DNA from: an uncultured Paracoccaceae bacterium
Lineage (GTDB): Bacteria; Pseudomonadota; Alphaproteobacteria; Rhodobacterales; Rhodobacteraceae
Length of the DNA stretch: 64,000 nucleotides
Reading direction: 5' to 3'
Assembly: GCA_947495295.1 (NCBI GenBank)
Contig: CANLYJ010000001.1
Span: 62,001 to 126,000, forward strand
Below the pieces are notes generated by a model. The model was not told the DNA's origin. It worked only from the letters and a program-made list of their open reading frames with translations, and ran no database searches. A program made the position numbers and the translations under genes. Shown piece by piece: positions 17,715 through 24,897 of this stretch. Position 1 is the first letter of the stretch; each line of letters begins with the position of its first letter.

Positions 17715-18375
17715 GCCCGCGCCGCAGCTTGTCCCGTGATTTCTGATAGAGCCGCCGGTTCAACCCGATGAATTGCCGGATCACCTGTGTCAGGACCCCC
17801 GCATCGCGCCCCAGCAGATAGATATAGCCGGCCACCGCCCCGATGGTCGCCCCGCCCGCATCAATCATCAGGTCGGTCATCGTGTCATCAAGCCCGGATT
17901 TCTGCATATGCAGCCCGAACCAGTGATCCATCAGGAATTCAAACACCTCCCATAAGGTGCCGATCGTCATTGCCACGCAGAACGCGATGAAAGCCATGGC
18001 CGATGGGGGGGCAGCAAAACGATCCCCTTCGAACAGCATGAAAATGAACAGAAACCCGATCAGCCCGAAACCGATGGCGGATGTACCATGCAGGGCAATG
18101 TCCCACCACCAGACCCGTTCATAGAAATCAAACGCCTCGCCCATGAACACGCTGGCAAAGATGAACAGGGTTGTGGCGATCAGGAACGGCACGGGCAGCC
18201 GGATATCCAGCCGCGAGGCCAGGAATGCAGGCGTGATCGCCAGCGCGAGTGTGGCGATGGCCACAAAACCAATGGGCCAGCGCCCCAGTGCAAGTGCCGT
18301 CAGCGCTGTGATCAGCAGCAACCCCCAAAGTCCGATCACAATCGGGCTTTGACCAAAGAGCCGTGCATCGCCCAT
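17704..18375 (-). CDS. Inner-membrane protein, YjdF (DUF2238)-like
   Basis: 223 residues with six or seven hydrophobic segments. The C-terminal part contains WEVFEFLMDHWFGLHMQ and DDTMTDLMIDAGGATIGA, the W-E-x-x-E-F and D-T-x-x-D-L-x-x-x-x-x-G motifs of YjdF/VanZ-like membrane proteins. Function is unknown; acidic residues inside the membrane suggest binding of a lipid head group or cation. The ATG at 18375 follows a GGGGG run and leaves a short cytosolic N-terminus; earlier in-frame starts run into the divergent nuclease gene. The 3' end overlaps the convergent FAD oxidoreductase by 11 bases. Confidence 0.75.
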   Translation of the reverse strand: MGDARLFGQSPIVIGLWGLLLITALTALALGRWPIGFVAIATLALAITPAFLASRLDIRLPVPFLIATTLFIFASVFMGEAFDFYERVWWWDIALHGTSAIGFGLIGFLFIFMLFEGDRFAAPPSAMAFIAFCVAMTIGTLWEVFEFLMDHWFGLHMQKSGLDDTMTDLMIDAGGATIGAVAGYIYLLGRDAGVLTQVIRQFIGLNRRLYQKSRDKLRRGPKA

Positions 18376-18422
18376 TCTGTCACCCCCTTCACATATTGCG
18401 CTGATCACCCATATTTCTGGGT

Positions 18423-19106
18423 ATGTCAGTGCATGATAAAAGCGTTCGCATCGCAAGTTACAATATCCGCAAGGCCAAAGGATTGGACGGGCGGCGCGAT
18501 CCGTTGCGTATCCTGAATGTGCTGAACGGGCTGGATGCAGATGTGATTGCCCTGCAAGAGGCCGATCTGCGCTTGGGTGCCCGCCCATCCGCGCTGTGCC
18601 GCAATCAGATCGCGGCCGAGACGGATTTCACCGTGGTTCCCATTGCCCGCAACGACGTGAGCCTTGGCTGGCATGGCAATGCCGTTCTGGTGCGCAAGGG
18701 GATCGGCCATGATGTGATCCGCCATATCGATCTGCCGGGGTTGGAGCCGCGGGGGGCCGTTCGCGTTGATCTGCCCGGGTTCAGCCTGGTCGCCACACAT
18801 CTGGGCCTGATGCGCAGGCATCGTGCCGGTCAGCTACGCGCCATTGCCCGGGCTGTGGAAGGTTGCGGGCAGGTCGTGATTGCCGGTGATTTCAACGAAT
18901 GGTCGCCGCATAGGGGGATGGAGTGTTTGCATGCCTTTGACGTGCATGCTCCCGGCCACAGCTTTCATGCCGCCCGCCCGATTGCCGCGCTTGACCGGAT
19001 CGCGGTGTCGGCTGGTCTTTCGGTTGGTGATACGGGCGTTGTGCAAACCGGGCCTGCCAGACATGCATCAGACCATTTGCCGATCTGGGCGGATGTTTCT
19101 TGGTAA
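18423..19106 (+). CDS. Endonuclease/exonuclease/phosphatase (EEP) family protein
   Basis: 227 residues with the full EEP catalytic set: SYNIRKAKG (Asn), ALQEADLRLG (metal-binding Glu), GHSFHAA, GDFNEW (Asp/Asn) and the terminal ASDHLPIWAD (catalytic Asp-His). The compact size and lack of a signal peptide suggest a cytosolic phosphodiesterase or nuclease; EEP enzymes act on DNA, RNA, phospholipids or inositol phosphates, so substrate is open. It is divergent from the YjdF-like membrane protein with a 47-bp gap and is followed by a palindrome cluster. Confidence 0.85.
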   Translation: MSVHDKSVRIASYNIRKAKGLDGRRDPLRILNVLNGLDADVIALQEADLRLGARPSALCRNQIAAETDFTVVPIARNDVSLGWHGNAVLVRKGIGHDVIRHIDLPGLEPRGAVRVDLPGFSLVATHLGLMRRHRAGQLRAIARAVEGCGQVVIAGDFNEWSPHRGMECLHAFDVHAPGHSFHAARPIAALDRIAVSAGLSVGDTGVVQTGPARHASDHLPIWADVSW

Positions 19107-19133
19107 AGCGAACGTCGTGCAGGGTGAAGGTGG

Positions 19134-19206
19134 GCAATTTCTGTAACAGAAATTGCTTTCAAATCCTGTAACAGGATTTGTGTGCAGGCTTTCGGCGAAA
19201 GCCTGC
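19134..19206. repeat. Three tandem hairpins between convergent genes
   Basis: Three near-perfect palindromes in a row: 19134-19143/19147-19156 (GCAATTTCTG/CAGAAATTGC, loop TAA), 19160-19168/19172-19180 (CAAATCCTG/CAGGATTTG, loop TAA), and 19184-19193/19197-19206 (GCAGGCTTTC/GAAAGCCTGC, loop GGC). They fill the gap between the EEP gene and the convergent dehydratase gene. Bidirectional termination or RNA stabilisation is likely. Confidence 0.85.
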
Positions 19207-19210
19207 CTTG

Positions 19211-19999
19211 CTAGCGCGCCTCTGCAATCATGCATTGCCGCCCATCCGGCCCACGCACCCATGCCCGCCCTGATGTCCAGCACAGCGTTGCCACCTCGTG
19301 ATGCATCAGCGGGGCGGTGGCCCTGTATTGAAAGGTGGTCAGGACCCCCAACTGCCGCGCCGCCAGCCCCATCAAAAGATGGGCCAATAGCGGGCCATGC
19401 ACGACCAGCCCGTCATAGCCTTCGACCTGTCTGGCATAGGTTTCATCATAATGAATGCGATGCCCGTTGAAGGTAAGGGCGGAATAACGAAACAGGACCG
19501 TGCTGTTGAATTGCACGTCTTCGCGGGTGTCCTCGTCAGTTGCGGCCTGCGGTATTTCTGCGGTGACACCGTCCTCGCGATAAACCAGTTCCTGATGTTC
19601 GGTCAGCGCAAGCGTGCCGCGCTGTTTGATGTCGTGCCGGATTGTCACAAAGCCCAGCGGGCCAGAGCGGCCCTGCTTGCGGGTTACCGCCTCGACCACG
19701 CTGCTGCGTTCGGCCTTGATGCCCGCCAGCAGCGGACGGTGGAATGTCAGCTTGCCCGCGGCCCACATCCGGCGGGGCAGGCCCAGATCAGGAATGAACC
19801 CGCCCGTGGCCGGATGTCCATCCCGCCCGAGGTTTTCCGGCGGTTGCGGATCCCAAAAATAGATCTGGTGATAAAATGGCGGCATCGGATCGCCGGTTTG
19901 CAGGTCCGGGGTCTGCCCTAGTGTCGCCTGTAGCGCGCGGGCACGGGCGATATCAAACGGGTCGGCAACACTCTGGGAACGGCTATGATTATCGTGCAT
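19211..19999 (-). CDS. FAS1-like dehydratase / mesaconyl-C4-CoA hydratase-like protein
   Basis: 262-residue double-hotdog protein. The N-terminal half (PPFYHQIYFWDPQPPENLG, then RRMWAAGKLTFHRPLLAG) is the FAS1-like dehydratase domain, and the C-terminal half carries the NGHRIHYDETYARQVEGYDG and VVHGPLLAHLL motifs of MaoC-type hydratases, with the hydratase His/Asp pair in HRIHYD. Related enzymes hydrate mesaconyl-C4-CoA or itaconyl-type CoA esters. The ATG at 19999 is used; two codons upstream there is only a TTG. Substrate uncertain, but a CoA-thioester hydratase is well supported. Confidence 0.8.
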   Translation of the reverse strand: MHDNHSRSQSVADPFDIARARALQATLGQTPDLQTGDPMPPFYHQIYFWDPQPPENLGRDGHPATGGFIPDLGLPRRMWAAGKLTFHRPLLAGIKAERSSVVEAVTRKQGRSGPLGFVTIRHDIKQRGTLALTEHQELVYREDGVTAEIPQAATDEDTREDVQFNSTVLFRYSALTFNGHRIHYDETYARQVEGYDGLVVHGPLLAHLLMGLAARQLGVLTTFQYRATAPLMHHEVATLCWTSGRAWVRGPDGRQCMIAEAR

Positions 20000-20035
20000 G
20001 ATCAAAGCCTAAGCGGAACGAATAGGGGTTTGCAA

Positions 20036-20437
20036 ATGCCGCAGGTCACAGGGTTGGATCATCTGGTGCTGACGGTCGCAGATATTGACCGGACAATTGC
20101 GTTTTATCGCGATGTGCTGGGCATGGCGGCAGAGGTGTTTCATCCCGCCGATGGATCAACCCGCTGGGCGCTGAAATTCGGAGCGCAAAAGATCAACTTG
20201 CATGCCGCTGCGGCCCCGTTTGCGCCAATGGCCGCGCGCCCCACGGCGGGATCGGCAGATTTATGTTTTCTGACAGAGACCGGGCTGGCGGAATGGCAGG
20301 CGCACCTAGAGGCCTGTGGCGTAGCGATTGAACAAGGTCCGATTGCGCGGACAGGGGCAACAGGGCCGATTATGTCGATCTATCTGCGTGATCCTGATGG
20401 GAACCTGATCGAGTTGGCCAATCGTGTTGCGGTTTGA
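20036..20437 (+). CDS. VOC (glyoxalase/bleomycin-resistance) superfamily protein
   Basis: 133 residues with the paired beta-alpha-beta-beta-beta modules of vicinal-oxygen-chelate proteins. GLDHLVLTVADIDRTIAFYR gives the first metal ligand (His), KFGAQKINLH the second and LRDPDGNLIELA the Glu ligand near the C-terminus. Such proteins act as lyases, dioxygenases or drug-binding proteins; this one resembles generic VOC 'virulence' proteins with no defined substrate. The start at 20036 has AGGGG eight bases before it. It is divergent from the FAS1-like dehydratase. Confidence 0.85.
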   Translation: MPQVTGLDHLVLTVADIDRTIAFYRDVLGMAAEVFHPADGSTRWALKFGAQKINLHAAAAPFAPMAARPTAGSADLCFLTETGLAEWQAHLEACGVAIEQGPIARTGATGPIMSIYLRDPDGNLIELANRVAV

Positions 20438-20464
20438 CTGATGTTCCGCCCGGCGGACATGCCG

Positions 20465-20525
20465 GGCAGCCCCCGACCCTCCCCCCTGGAGGGGGCTTCA
20501 CCCCCACCCAGGACCGGGGGCTGCC
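20465..20525. terminator. Large nested GC-rich hairpin between VOC and FMN-reductase genes
   Basis: Outer arms GGCAGCCCCCG (20465-20475) and CGGGGGCTGCC (20515-20525) are perfectly complementary, and inside them a CCCCCTGGAGGGGG hairpin forms. The whole element sits between two convergent genes. No T-run follows, so it may be a bidirectional structural terminator or a mobile palindromic repeat. Confidence 0.6.
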
Positions 20526-20543
20526 ATCAATCCTCGACGCTGC

Positions 20544-21074
20544 CTAAGTCAGCGCCCGCAAATCATCCATCAGCGTCGTCAGCAATTTGATATACATCTC
20601 GCCCTGCAGCTTGCCATCGGCGTCAAACGCATTGCTGGAATTGGCGACAAGCACCTCTGGCCCCTGCAGCAGATGAGGCCGGAACGCCATCATCGCCAGA
20701 CGCAGGGAAAACTGCGAACGCTCGCCGCCCGCACGACCAGCGGCGGCTGACATGATGGCAACGGGCTTGCCGTTCCACGGCCCGCCCTTGGTTCTGCTGA
20801 CCCAGTCCAGCGCGTTTTTCAGCGCACCTGAAATCGCCTTGTTATATTCCGGGGTCGCAATGATGACGGCATCCGCGCTGGCGATCTGATCGGCCAGCGT
20901 CTGTACCGCATCGGGGATGCCAGACGCCTCCTCCAGATCGCCGTTGTAAAGCGGAAAGTTGATATCGCCTTCGATGAATGTATCGGCGCCGAAAATCTGG
21001 GCCGCGTTGCGCATCAGCATCGTGTTGGTGGACGCCTTGCGCAGCGACCCCGAAATACCAAGAAGTGTGGTCAT
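20544..21074 (-). CDS. NADPH-dependent FMN reductase family protein
   Basis: 176-residue flavodoxin-fold reductase. The FMN phosphate loop is GISGSLRKASTNTML near the N-terminus and the TPEYNKAISGALKNALDW motif (residues about 78-95) is the hallmark of the NAD(P)H:FMN/quinone/chromate reductase family. It reduces free flavin, quinones or metals in the cytosol. Start ATG at 21074 follows a purine-rich AAAGGACC sequence. It is divergent from the TPP enzyme with a 105-bp gap; no operon partner. Confidence 0.9.
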   Translation of the reverse strand: MTTLLGISGSLRKASTNTMLMRNAAQIFGADTFIEGDINFPLYNGDLEEASGIPDAVQTLADQIASADAVIIATPEYNKAISGALKNALDWVSRTKGGPWNGKPVAIMSAAAGRAGGERSQFSLRLAMMAFRPHLLQGPEVLVANSSNAFDADGKLQGEMYIKLLTTLMDDLRALT

Positions 21075-21179
21075 GATTGGTCCTTTTTATGCGTTTGCCC
21101 TACAGCTAACGCGATTGTCCGATTGCGCAACCCGTTGGTTTCGCACATGATCCCCGACAATGGCGCAGGGGAGGAAAAG

Positions 21180-22829
21180 ATGATCCGGCATGGCGGAAAA
21201 ATACTGAGCGATCAACTGGTTAAGCTTGGTGTGCGGCGTGTGTTCTCAGTGCCCGGTGAAAGTTTCCTTGCCGCTCTTGATGGGCTTTATGACAGCGATA
21301 TCCAGAATGTTGTCTGCCGTCAGGAAGGCGGGGCGGCCATGATGGCCGAAGCCTATGGCAAAATGACCGGGCAGCCCGGCGTTTGTTTTGTCACCCGTGG
21401 CCCTGGGGCCACCAATGCCAGCGCCGGCATTCATATTGCGATGCAAGACAGCACGCCGATGGTGATGTTTGTCGGCCAGATCGACAATCGGCATACCGAT
21501 CGCGAGACATTTCAGGAAGTGGATTACAAAGCGCTGTTTGGTGGGTTGGCCAAGTGGGTGGCACAGGTGGATCACACTGACCGGCTGCCTGAATATATCG
21601 CCCGGGCGTTTCGCGTGGCCATGTCAGGCCGTCCTGGCCCGGTGGTGCTGGCCTTGCCGGAAAACATGCTCAGCGGGCAGGCCGATGTCCCTGACATGAC
21701 CATCCCTGCGGTGCTGGACACGGTCGCGGCGGATGTGACACAGCCGATCATGCATGCATTGGCGCAAGCGCAGCGGCCTCTGGTTGTTGTGGGTGGTTCG
21801 CATTGGGACCACAAGGCGCAGATGCATCTGCAGGCCTTTGCCGAGATACAGGATATCCCGGTTGTCGCCGGGTTCCGGCGGCAGGACTATATGGATAATC
21901 ACCATTCCCATTATGTGGGTGATCTGAATGTCGGGGTGAACCCGAAACTGGCCGCGCGTTTGCGGGCGGCGGATATGTTGATCCTGCTGGGTACGCGGTT
22001 TGGGGATATCGAAACCCAAGGCTACACGCTGGTTGATCCTGCGGGTCCGGGCAAGGTGATTGTGCATGTCCATGCCGACCCTGATGAGCTGGGTCATGTT
22101 TATACCCCCGATATTGCGATTGCAGCCACCGCGCCCAGTGTCGTGCAACACCTGGCGGTGGCCGAACCGGCTGGCAATTGGGCCGACTGGACCTCGGATG
22201 CCCGTGCCGATTACGAGGCCTGGATTACGCCGCAAGAAAGCCCCGGTGATCTCAAGCAGGAACAGGTGATCAAATGGTTGTCTGACAAGCTCCCTGATGA
22301 TGCGATCCTGACCAACGGGGCGGGCAATTATGCGGCCTGGCTGCATCGGTATTTCGTCTATAAGCAATATGGAACCTGTCTGGCGCCGACATCGGGGTCG
22401 ATGGGTTACGGGTTTCCGGCGGCGGTATCGGCATCCATCGAACACCCGGATCGCACCGTTGTCTGTCTGGCCGGTGACGGCTGTTTCCAGATGACCTGTA
22501 ATGAACTGTCAACGGCTGTGCAGCATGGGGCAAAACCGATTGTCGTTGTGATGAATAACGGGCGCTACGGCACGATCCGGATGCATCAGGAAAAGACTTA
22601 TCCGGGCCGGGTATCAGGCACGGCGCTGGCCAATCCTGACTTTGCGGCGCTGGCGCGAGCCTATGGTGGGCATGGAGAGGTTGTGACGAAGACCGCGGAT
22701 TTTGCTGACGCCTTTGGCCGGGCGCAGGCGGCGGGAACGGTTGCGATCATTGAATGCCAGGTGGATGAAGAGGCGCTGGCAACGGGTACGACACTTACAG
22801 CGATGCGCGATGCTGCGATGAAGCGCTAG
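21180..22829 (+). CDS. Thiamine-diphosphate enzyme, acetolactate synthase-like
   Basis: 549 residues in the three-domain ThDP decarboxylase layout: N-terminal Pyr domain (GGKILSDQLVKLGVRRVF, catalytic Glu in CRQEGGAAMMAEAYG), central domain, and C-terminal PP domain with the Mg-ThDP motif GDGCFQMTCNEL...VVVMNN. It is related to acetolactate synthase catalytic subunits and benzoylformate/oxalyl-CoA-type decarboxylases, but no small regulatory subunit gene is adjacent. A solitary enzyme of this kind is often of unknown substrate. The ATG at 21180 has GGGGAGG just upstream, so the longer in-frame start at 21123 is rejected. Confidence 0.82.
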   Translation: MIRHGGKILSDQLVKLGVRRVFSVPGESFLAALDGLYDSDIQNVVCRQEGGAAMMAEAYGKMTGQPGVCFVTRGPGATNASAGIHIAMQDSTPMVMFVGQIDNRHTDRETFQEVDYKALFGGLAKWVAQVDHTDRLPEYIARAFRVAMSGRPGPVVLALPENMLSGQADVPDMTIPAVLDTVAADVTQPIMHALAQAQRPLVVVGGSHWDHKAQMHLQAFAEIQDIPVVAGFRRQDYMDNHHSHYVGDLNVGVNPKLAARLRAADMLILLGTRFGDIETQGYTLVDPAGPGKVIVHVHADPDELGHVYTPDIAIAATAPSVVQHLAVAEPAGNWADWTSDARADYEAWITPQESPGDLKQEQVIKWLSDKLPDDAILTNGAGNYAAWLHRYFVYKQYGTCLAPTSGSMGYGFPAAVSASIEHPDRTVVCLAGDGCFQMTCNELSTAVQHGAKPIVVVMNNGRYGTIRMHQEKTYPGRVSGTALANPDFAALARAYGGHGEVVTKTADFADAFGRAQAAGTVAIIECQVDEEALATGTTLTAMRDAAMKR

Positions 22830-22874
22830 CAATTTCTGACACAGAAATTGATTCAGATTTTCTTCGAAAATCTG
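22830..22874. repeat. Two tandem hairpins between convergent genes
   Basis: 22830-22838/22842-22850 (CAATTTCTG/CAGAAATTG, loop ACA) and 22854-22862/22866-22874 (CAGATTTTC/GAAAATCTG, loop TTC). The first begins one base after the TPP-enzyme stop and has the same arm sequence as the hairpin at 19135. Located between the TPP enzyme and convergent bluB. Confidence 0.85.
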
Positions 22875-22885
22875 GGCGCGCGGGG

Positions 22886-23524
22886 CTAGATGTCTTGCCA
22901 GACGGTTTGCATATGCGCCTGCCACTCGGCCCGTTCCAGAAGCGGTGTGTCGTCATCGAACGCCGCTTTGCCAAGGCAAAGATACCCGGTCAACTGCCAG
23001 CTGTCCGCGACGTTCAGAATCCCCGCTATCCCGTCAGGATCAAGGATCGACACCCAGCCCAGCCCCAGATTTTCGGCCCGTGCGGCCAGCCATAGCGTAT
23101 GGATTGCAGAGACGGTGGAATAGCTGAGCATTTCAGGCATGCTCTGCCGTCCCAGCCCGTGTCCTTCGTCCGGGTCCTGTTCGGTGAACACGGCCAGATG
23201 CACCGGCGCGTCGCGCAGCCCGGCCAGTTTCAACTGGTCATAGGCACGGCGTTTCTTATCATCATAGATCGCGCCCGCCTTGGCATTGGCCGCCTCGAAA
23301 TTCGCGATAACGGCCTGACGCAACGCGGGTGTTTTCACATGCAACACCCGCCAGGGCCGCGCATTGCCGACCGATGGTGCCATATCCATCGCCGCGCGAA
23401 GCCGTGCCAGCACATCACCCGGCACCGGATCAGGCAGGAAATGCCGCACATCGCGCCGCCATTGCAACACGTCATGGAGCGCTTCGCGATGAGCCTTGGT
23501 CAGTTCCATCAGGAGGCCGTCCAT
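22886..23524 (-). CDS. bluB: 5,6-dimethylbenzimidazole synthase BluB
   Basis: 212-residue flavin-destructase of the nitroreductase fold that converts reduced FMN and O2 to dimethylbenzimidazole, the lower ligand of B12. Family marks are QWRRDVRHFLPDPVP, MAPSVGNARPWRV and ARAENLGLGWVSILDP. It is the last gene of the riboswitch-led cob unit. The start at 23524 overlaps the end of the upstream Lin0512 gene by 16 bases and has AAAGG before it; an alternative ATG at 23509 gives a TGATG junction and a protein five residues shorter. Confidence 0.94.
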   Translation of the reverse strand: MDGLLMELTKAHREALHDVLQWRRDVRHFLPDPVPGDVLARLRAAMDMAPSVGNARPWRVLHVKTPALRQAVIANFEAANAKAGAIYDDKKRRAYDQLKLAGLRDAPVHLAVFTEQDPDEGHGLGRQSMPEMLSYSTVSAIHTLWLAARAENLGLGWVSILDPDGIAGILNVADSWQLTGYLCLGKAAFDDDTPLLERAEWQAHMQTVWQDI

Positions 23525-23871
23525 TTGCCTTTCTGTGAGGGCAGAAAAGCCTCCACCGCGGCGGTTGCCACAACGGCTGTGTCCCCGGTTTCGGGGTTGG
23601 GGATGTTCAATCCGCCTTTGACCGCCTTGACCGTCGCTCTGCCCCGGGGCAGCCCGGCTTTCAGGGCGTCTGCGTCAACTTTGTCTGGTTCCTGCACCGC
23701 CACGGTCACCTGCACCCGCATTTCGGTATGTGGCAGGCCGATACTGTCAAAGATGGGCAAGGTGGAATGGCGGATCGCATCCTCGATCGCGCGCGCCGCC
23801 GCCTTTTGATAATCCATCCCATGCAGGTCGTTGCCCATGCCCATTTCGATGATCACGCGTTGATCTGTCAT
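23509..23871 (-). CDS. Lin0512 family protein (second paralogue)
   Basis: 120 residues of the Lin0512 family (function unknown). It shares with its upstream neighbour the pattern IEMGMGNDLHGMDYQKAAARAIEDAIRHS split across two segments, a GLPHTEMRVQVTVAVQEPDKVD strand region, and a C-terminal GGLNIP motif. These look like a small alpha/beta fold resembling a dodecin or isomerase-sized oligomer subunit, but that is only impression. The ATG overlaps the stop of the first Lin0512 gene (ATGA), so the two are co-translated, possibly as a hetero-oligomer. Sits between cobO/yrbL and bluB in the B12 unit. Confidence 0.85.
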   Translation of the reverse strand: MTDQRVIIEMGMGNDLHGMDYQKAAARAIEDAIRHSTLPIFDSIGLPHTEMRVQVTVAVQEPDKVDADALKAGLPRGRATVKAVKGGLNIPNPETGDTAVVATAAVEAFLPSQKGKWTAS

Positions 23872-24212
23872 GCTCGCTCCATCGCAAACGCTACATTGAT
23901 CGCCACATTGGCGATGACGGTCGGCTTGCCAACCGGGCGCGGGATATCAAGGCCGCCATGGCTGATGGTGATATTGACCTGCCCGTAAGGAAAGATGTCC
24001 GTTAGGCTGTCAGGATCGACCTGATCGGGCTGCTGCACGCCGATTTGTACATCAATCAGCATCGCCTCTTTTTCAAAGCCGAACAGCTCTGCCATGTTGA
24101 TCGAGTTGTGCCAAAGCGCGTCCTGCAACCCACGCCTTGCGGCCTGTGTATAGTCTTGGCGGCGCAGGCTGGTGCCCATGCCGAACTCAGTCAGGACGCG
24201 ATGTTTGGCCAT
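23868..24212 (-). CDS. Lin0512 family protein (first paralogue)
   Basis: 114-residue Lin0512 member. TEFGMGTSLRRQDYTQAARRG parallels the MGMGNDLHGMDYQKAAARA region of the next gene, followed by VQIGVQQPDQVD and GGLDIPRPVGKP. The family has no assigned biochemical role that I know. GGAG precedes the ATG at 24212. It lies 11 bases after the YrbL-like gene and overlaps the second paralogue by four bases. Conserved placement within a cobalamin-controlled unit suggests a role in corrinoid or cofactor handling, which is inference. Confidence 0.85.
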   Translation of the reverse strand: MAKHRVLTEFGMGTSLRRQDYTQAARRGLQDALWHNSINMAELFGFEKEAMLIDVQIGVQQPDQVDPDSLTDIFPYGQVNITISHGGLDIPRPVGKPTVIANVAINVAFAMERA

Positions 24213-24223
24213 GTGATGCTCCG

Positions 24224-24889
24224 CTAGTTGGGTTGGCTGAATTGTCGTGTGTCCGGATGCCAGCGCAACCCTGTTTTCCGGGCGAGGCGTTTGCAACTGT
24301 CATCCAGCCCGAACCGGTTGAACCAGCGCCCGGCTGATCGGATCGGGATCGCGTGGATATCCCCGAACCCGTCAATCAGAACGCATTCACGCGGGCCCGG
24401 CGTGCCACTGACGGCCCGCTGGCCGAAAACAAAGTTGCGAGGCGTCATATCGCCCACCCGGATATCATATAGATAAAGACGGCCGATGGTATCGTTGAAC
24501 AGCGCCAGATCGCCGGGATCAAGCGCGCCTGCCTTGTCTTTGAGCGTGGTCCCCAAAGCGCCCTGATCCAGTACTGCGTCGGTCAGGCAGCCCAGCCCCT
24601 TATCGGTTTGCACAAACCCATACATATGGCTGATCGGCGGATGCAGGTCATCACCCCATCCGCCCAGCATCAGCCGCAGATATTCCTGATATTCCTTGCG
24701 CGCCCAGCGGCTGCGGATCGCGGGAAGGTACTTTTCTGTCATCGTGGCAAGCTTTGACCGCCCCTTGGTCAGGGCAAGGGGGCGCAGTACCTTGATCAGC
24801 TTGGCCGGATCATGCGGGTGCGGGTAGACCCAGCGCTGTGTGCCCTGCGCCAGCGGGTCGGTTGCGGCAAGTGTCAGATGCTGGGCCAT
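24224..24889 (-). CDS. YrbL-like protein kinase-fold protein
   Basis: 221 residues resembling the PhoP-regulated YrbL family, distant members of the protein-kinase-like fold. Visible features: LAQGTQRWVYPHPHDPAKLIKVLRPL (a nucleotide-loop-like strand and Lys), LYDIRVGDMTPRNFVFG (catalytic-loop-like D-x-x-P-x-N) and CVLIDGFGDIHAIP (DFG-like Asp). No target is known. Its presence between cobO and the Lin0512 genes with 8- and 11-bp gaps places it in the B12 unit, where a small-molecule or protein kinase role has not been described to my knowledge. Confidence 0.8.
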   Translation of the reverse strand: MAQHLTLAATDPLAQGTQRWVYPHPHDPAKLIKVLRPLALTKGRSKLATMTEKYLPAIRSRWARKEYQEYLRLMLGGWGDDLHPPISHMYGFVQTDKGLGCLTDAVLDQGALGTTLKDKAGALDPGDLALFNDTIGRLYLYDIRVGDMTPRNFVFGQRAVSGTPGPRECVLIDGFGDIHAIPIRSAGRWFNRFGLDDSCKRLARKTGLRWHPDTRQFSQPN

Positions 24890-24897
24890 GGCACTGC

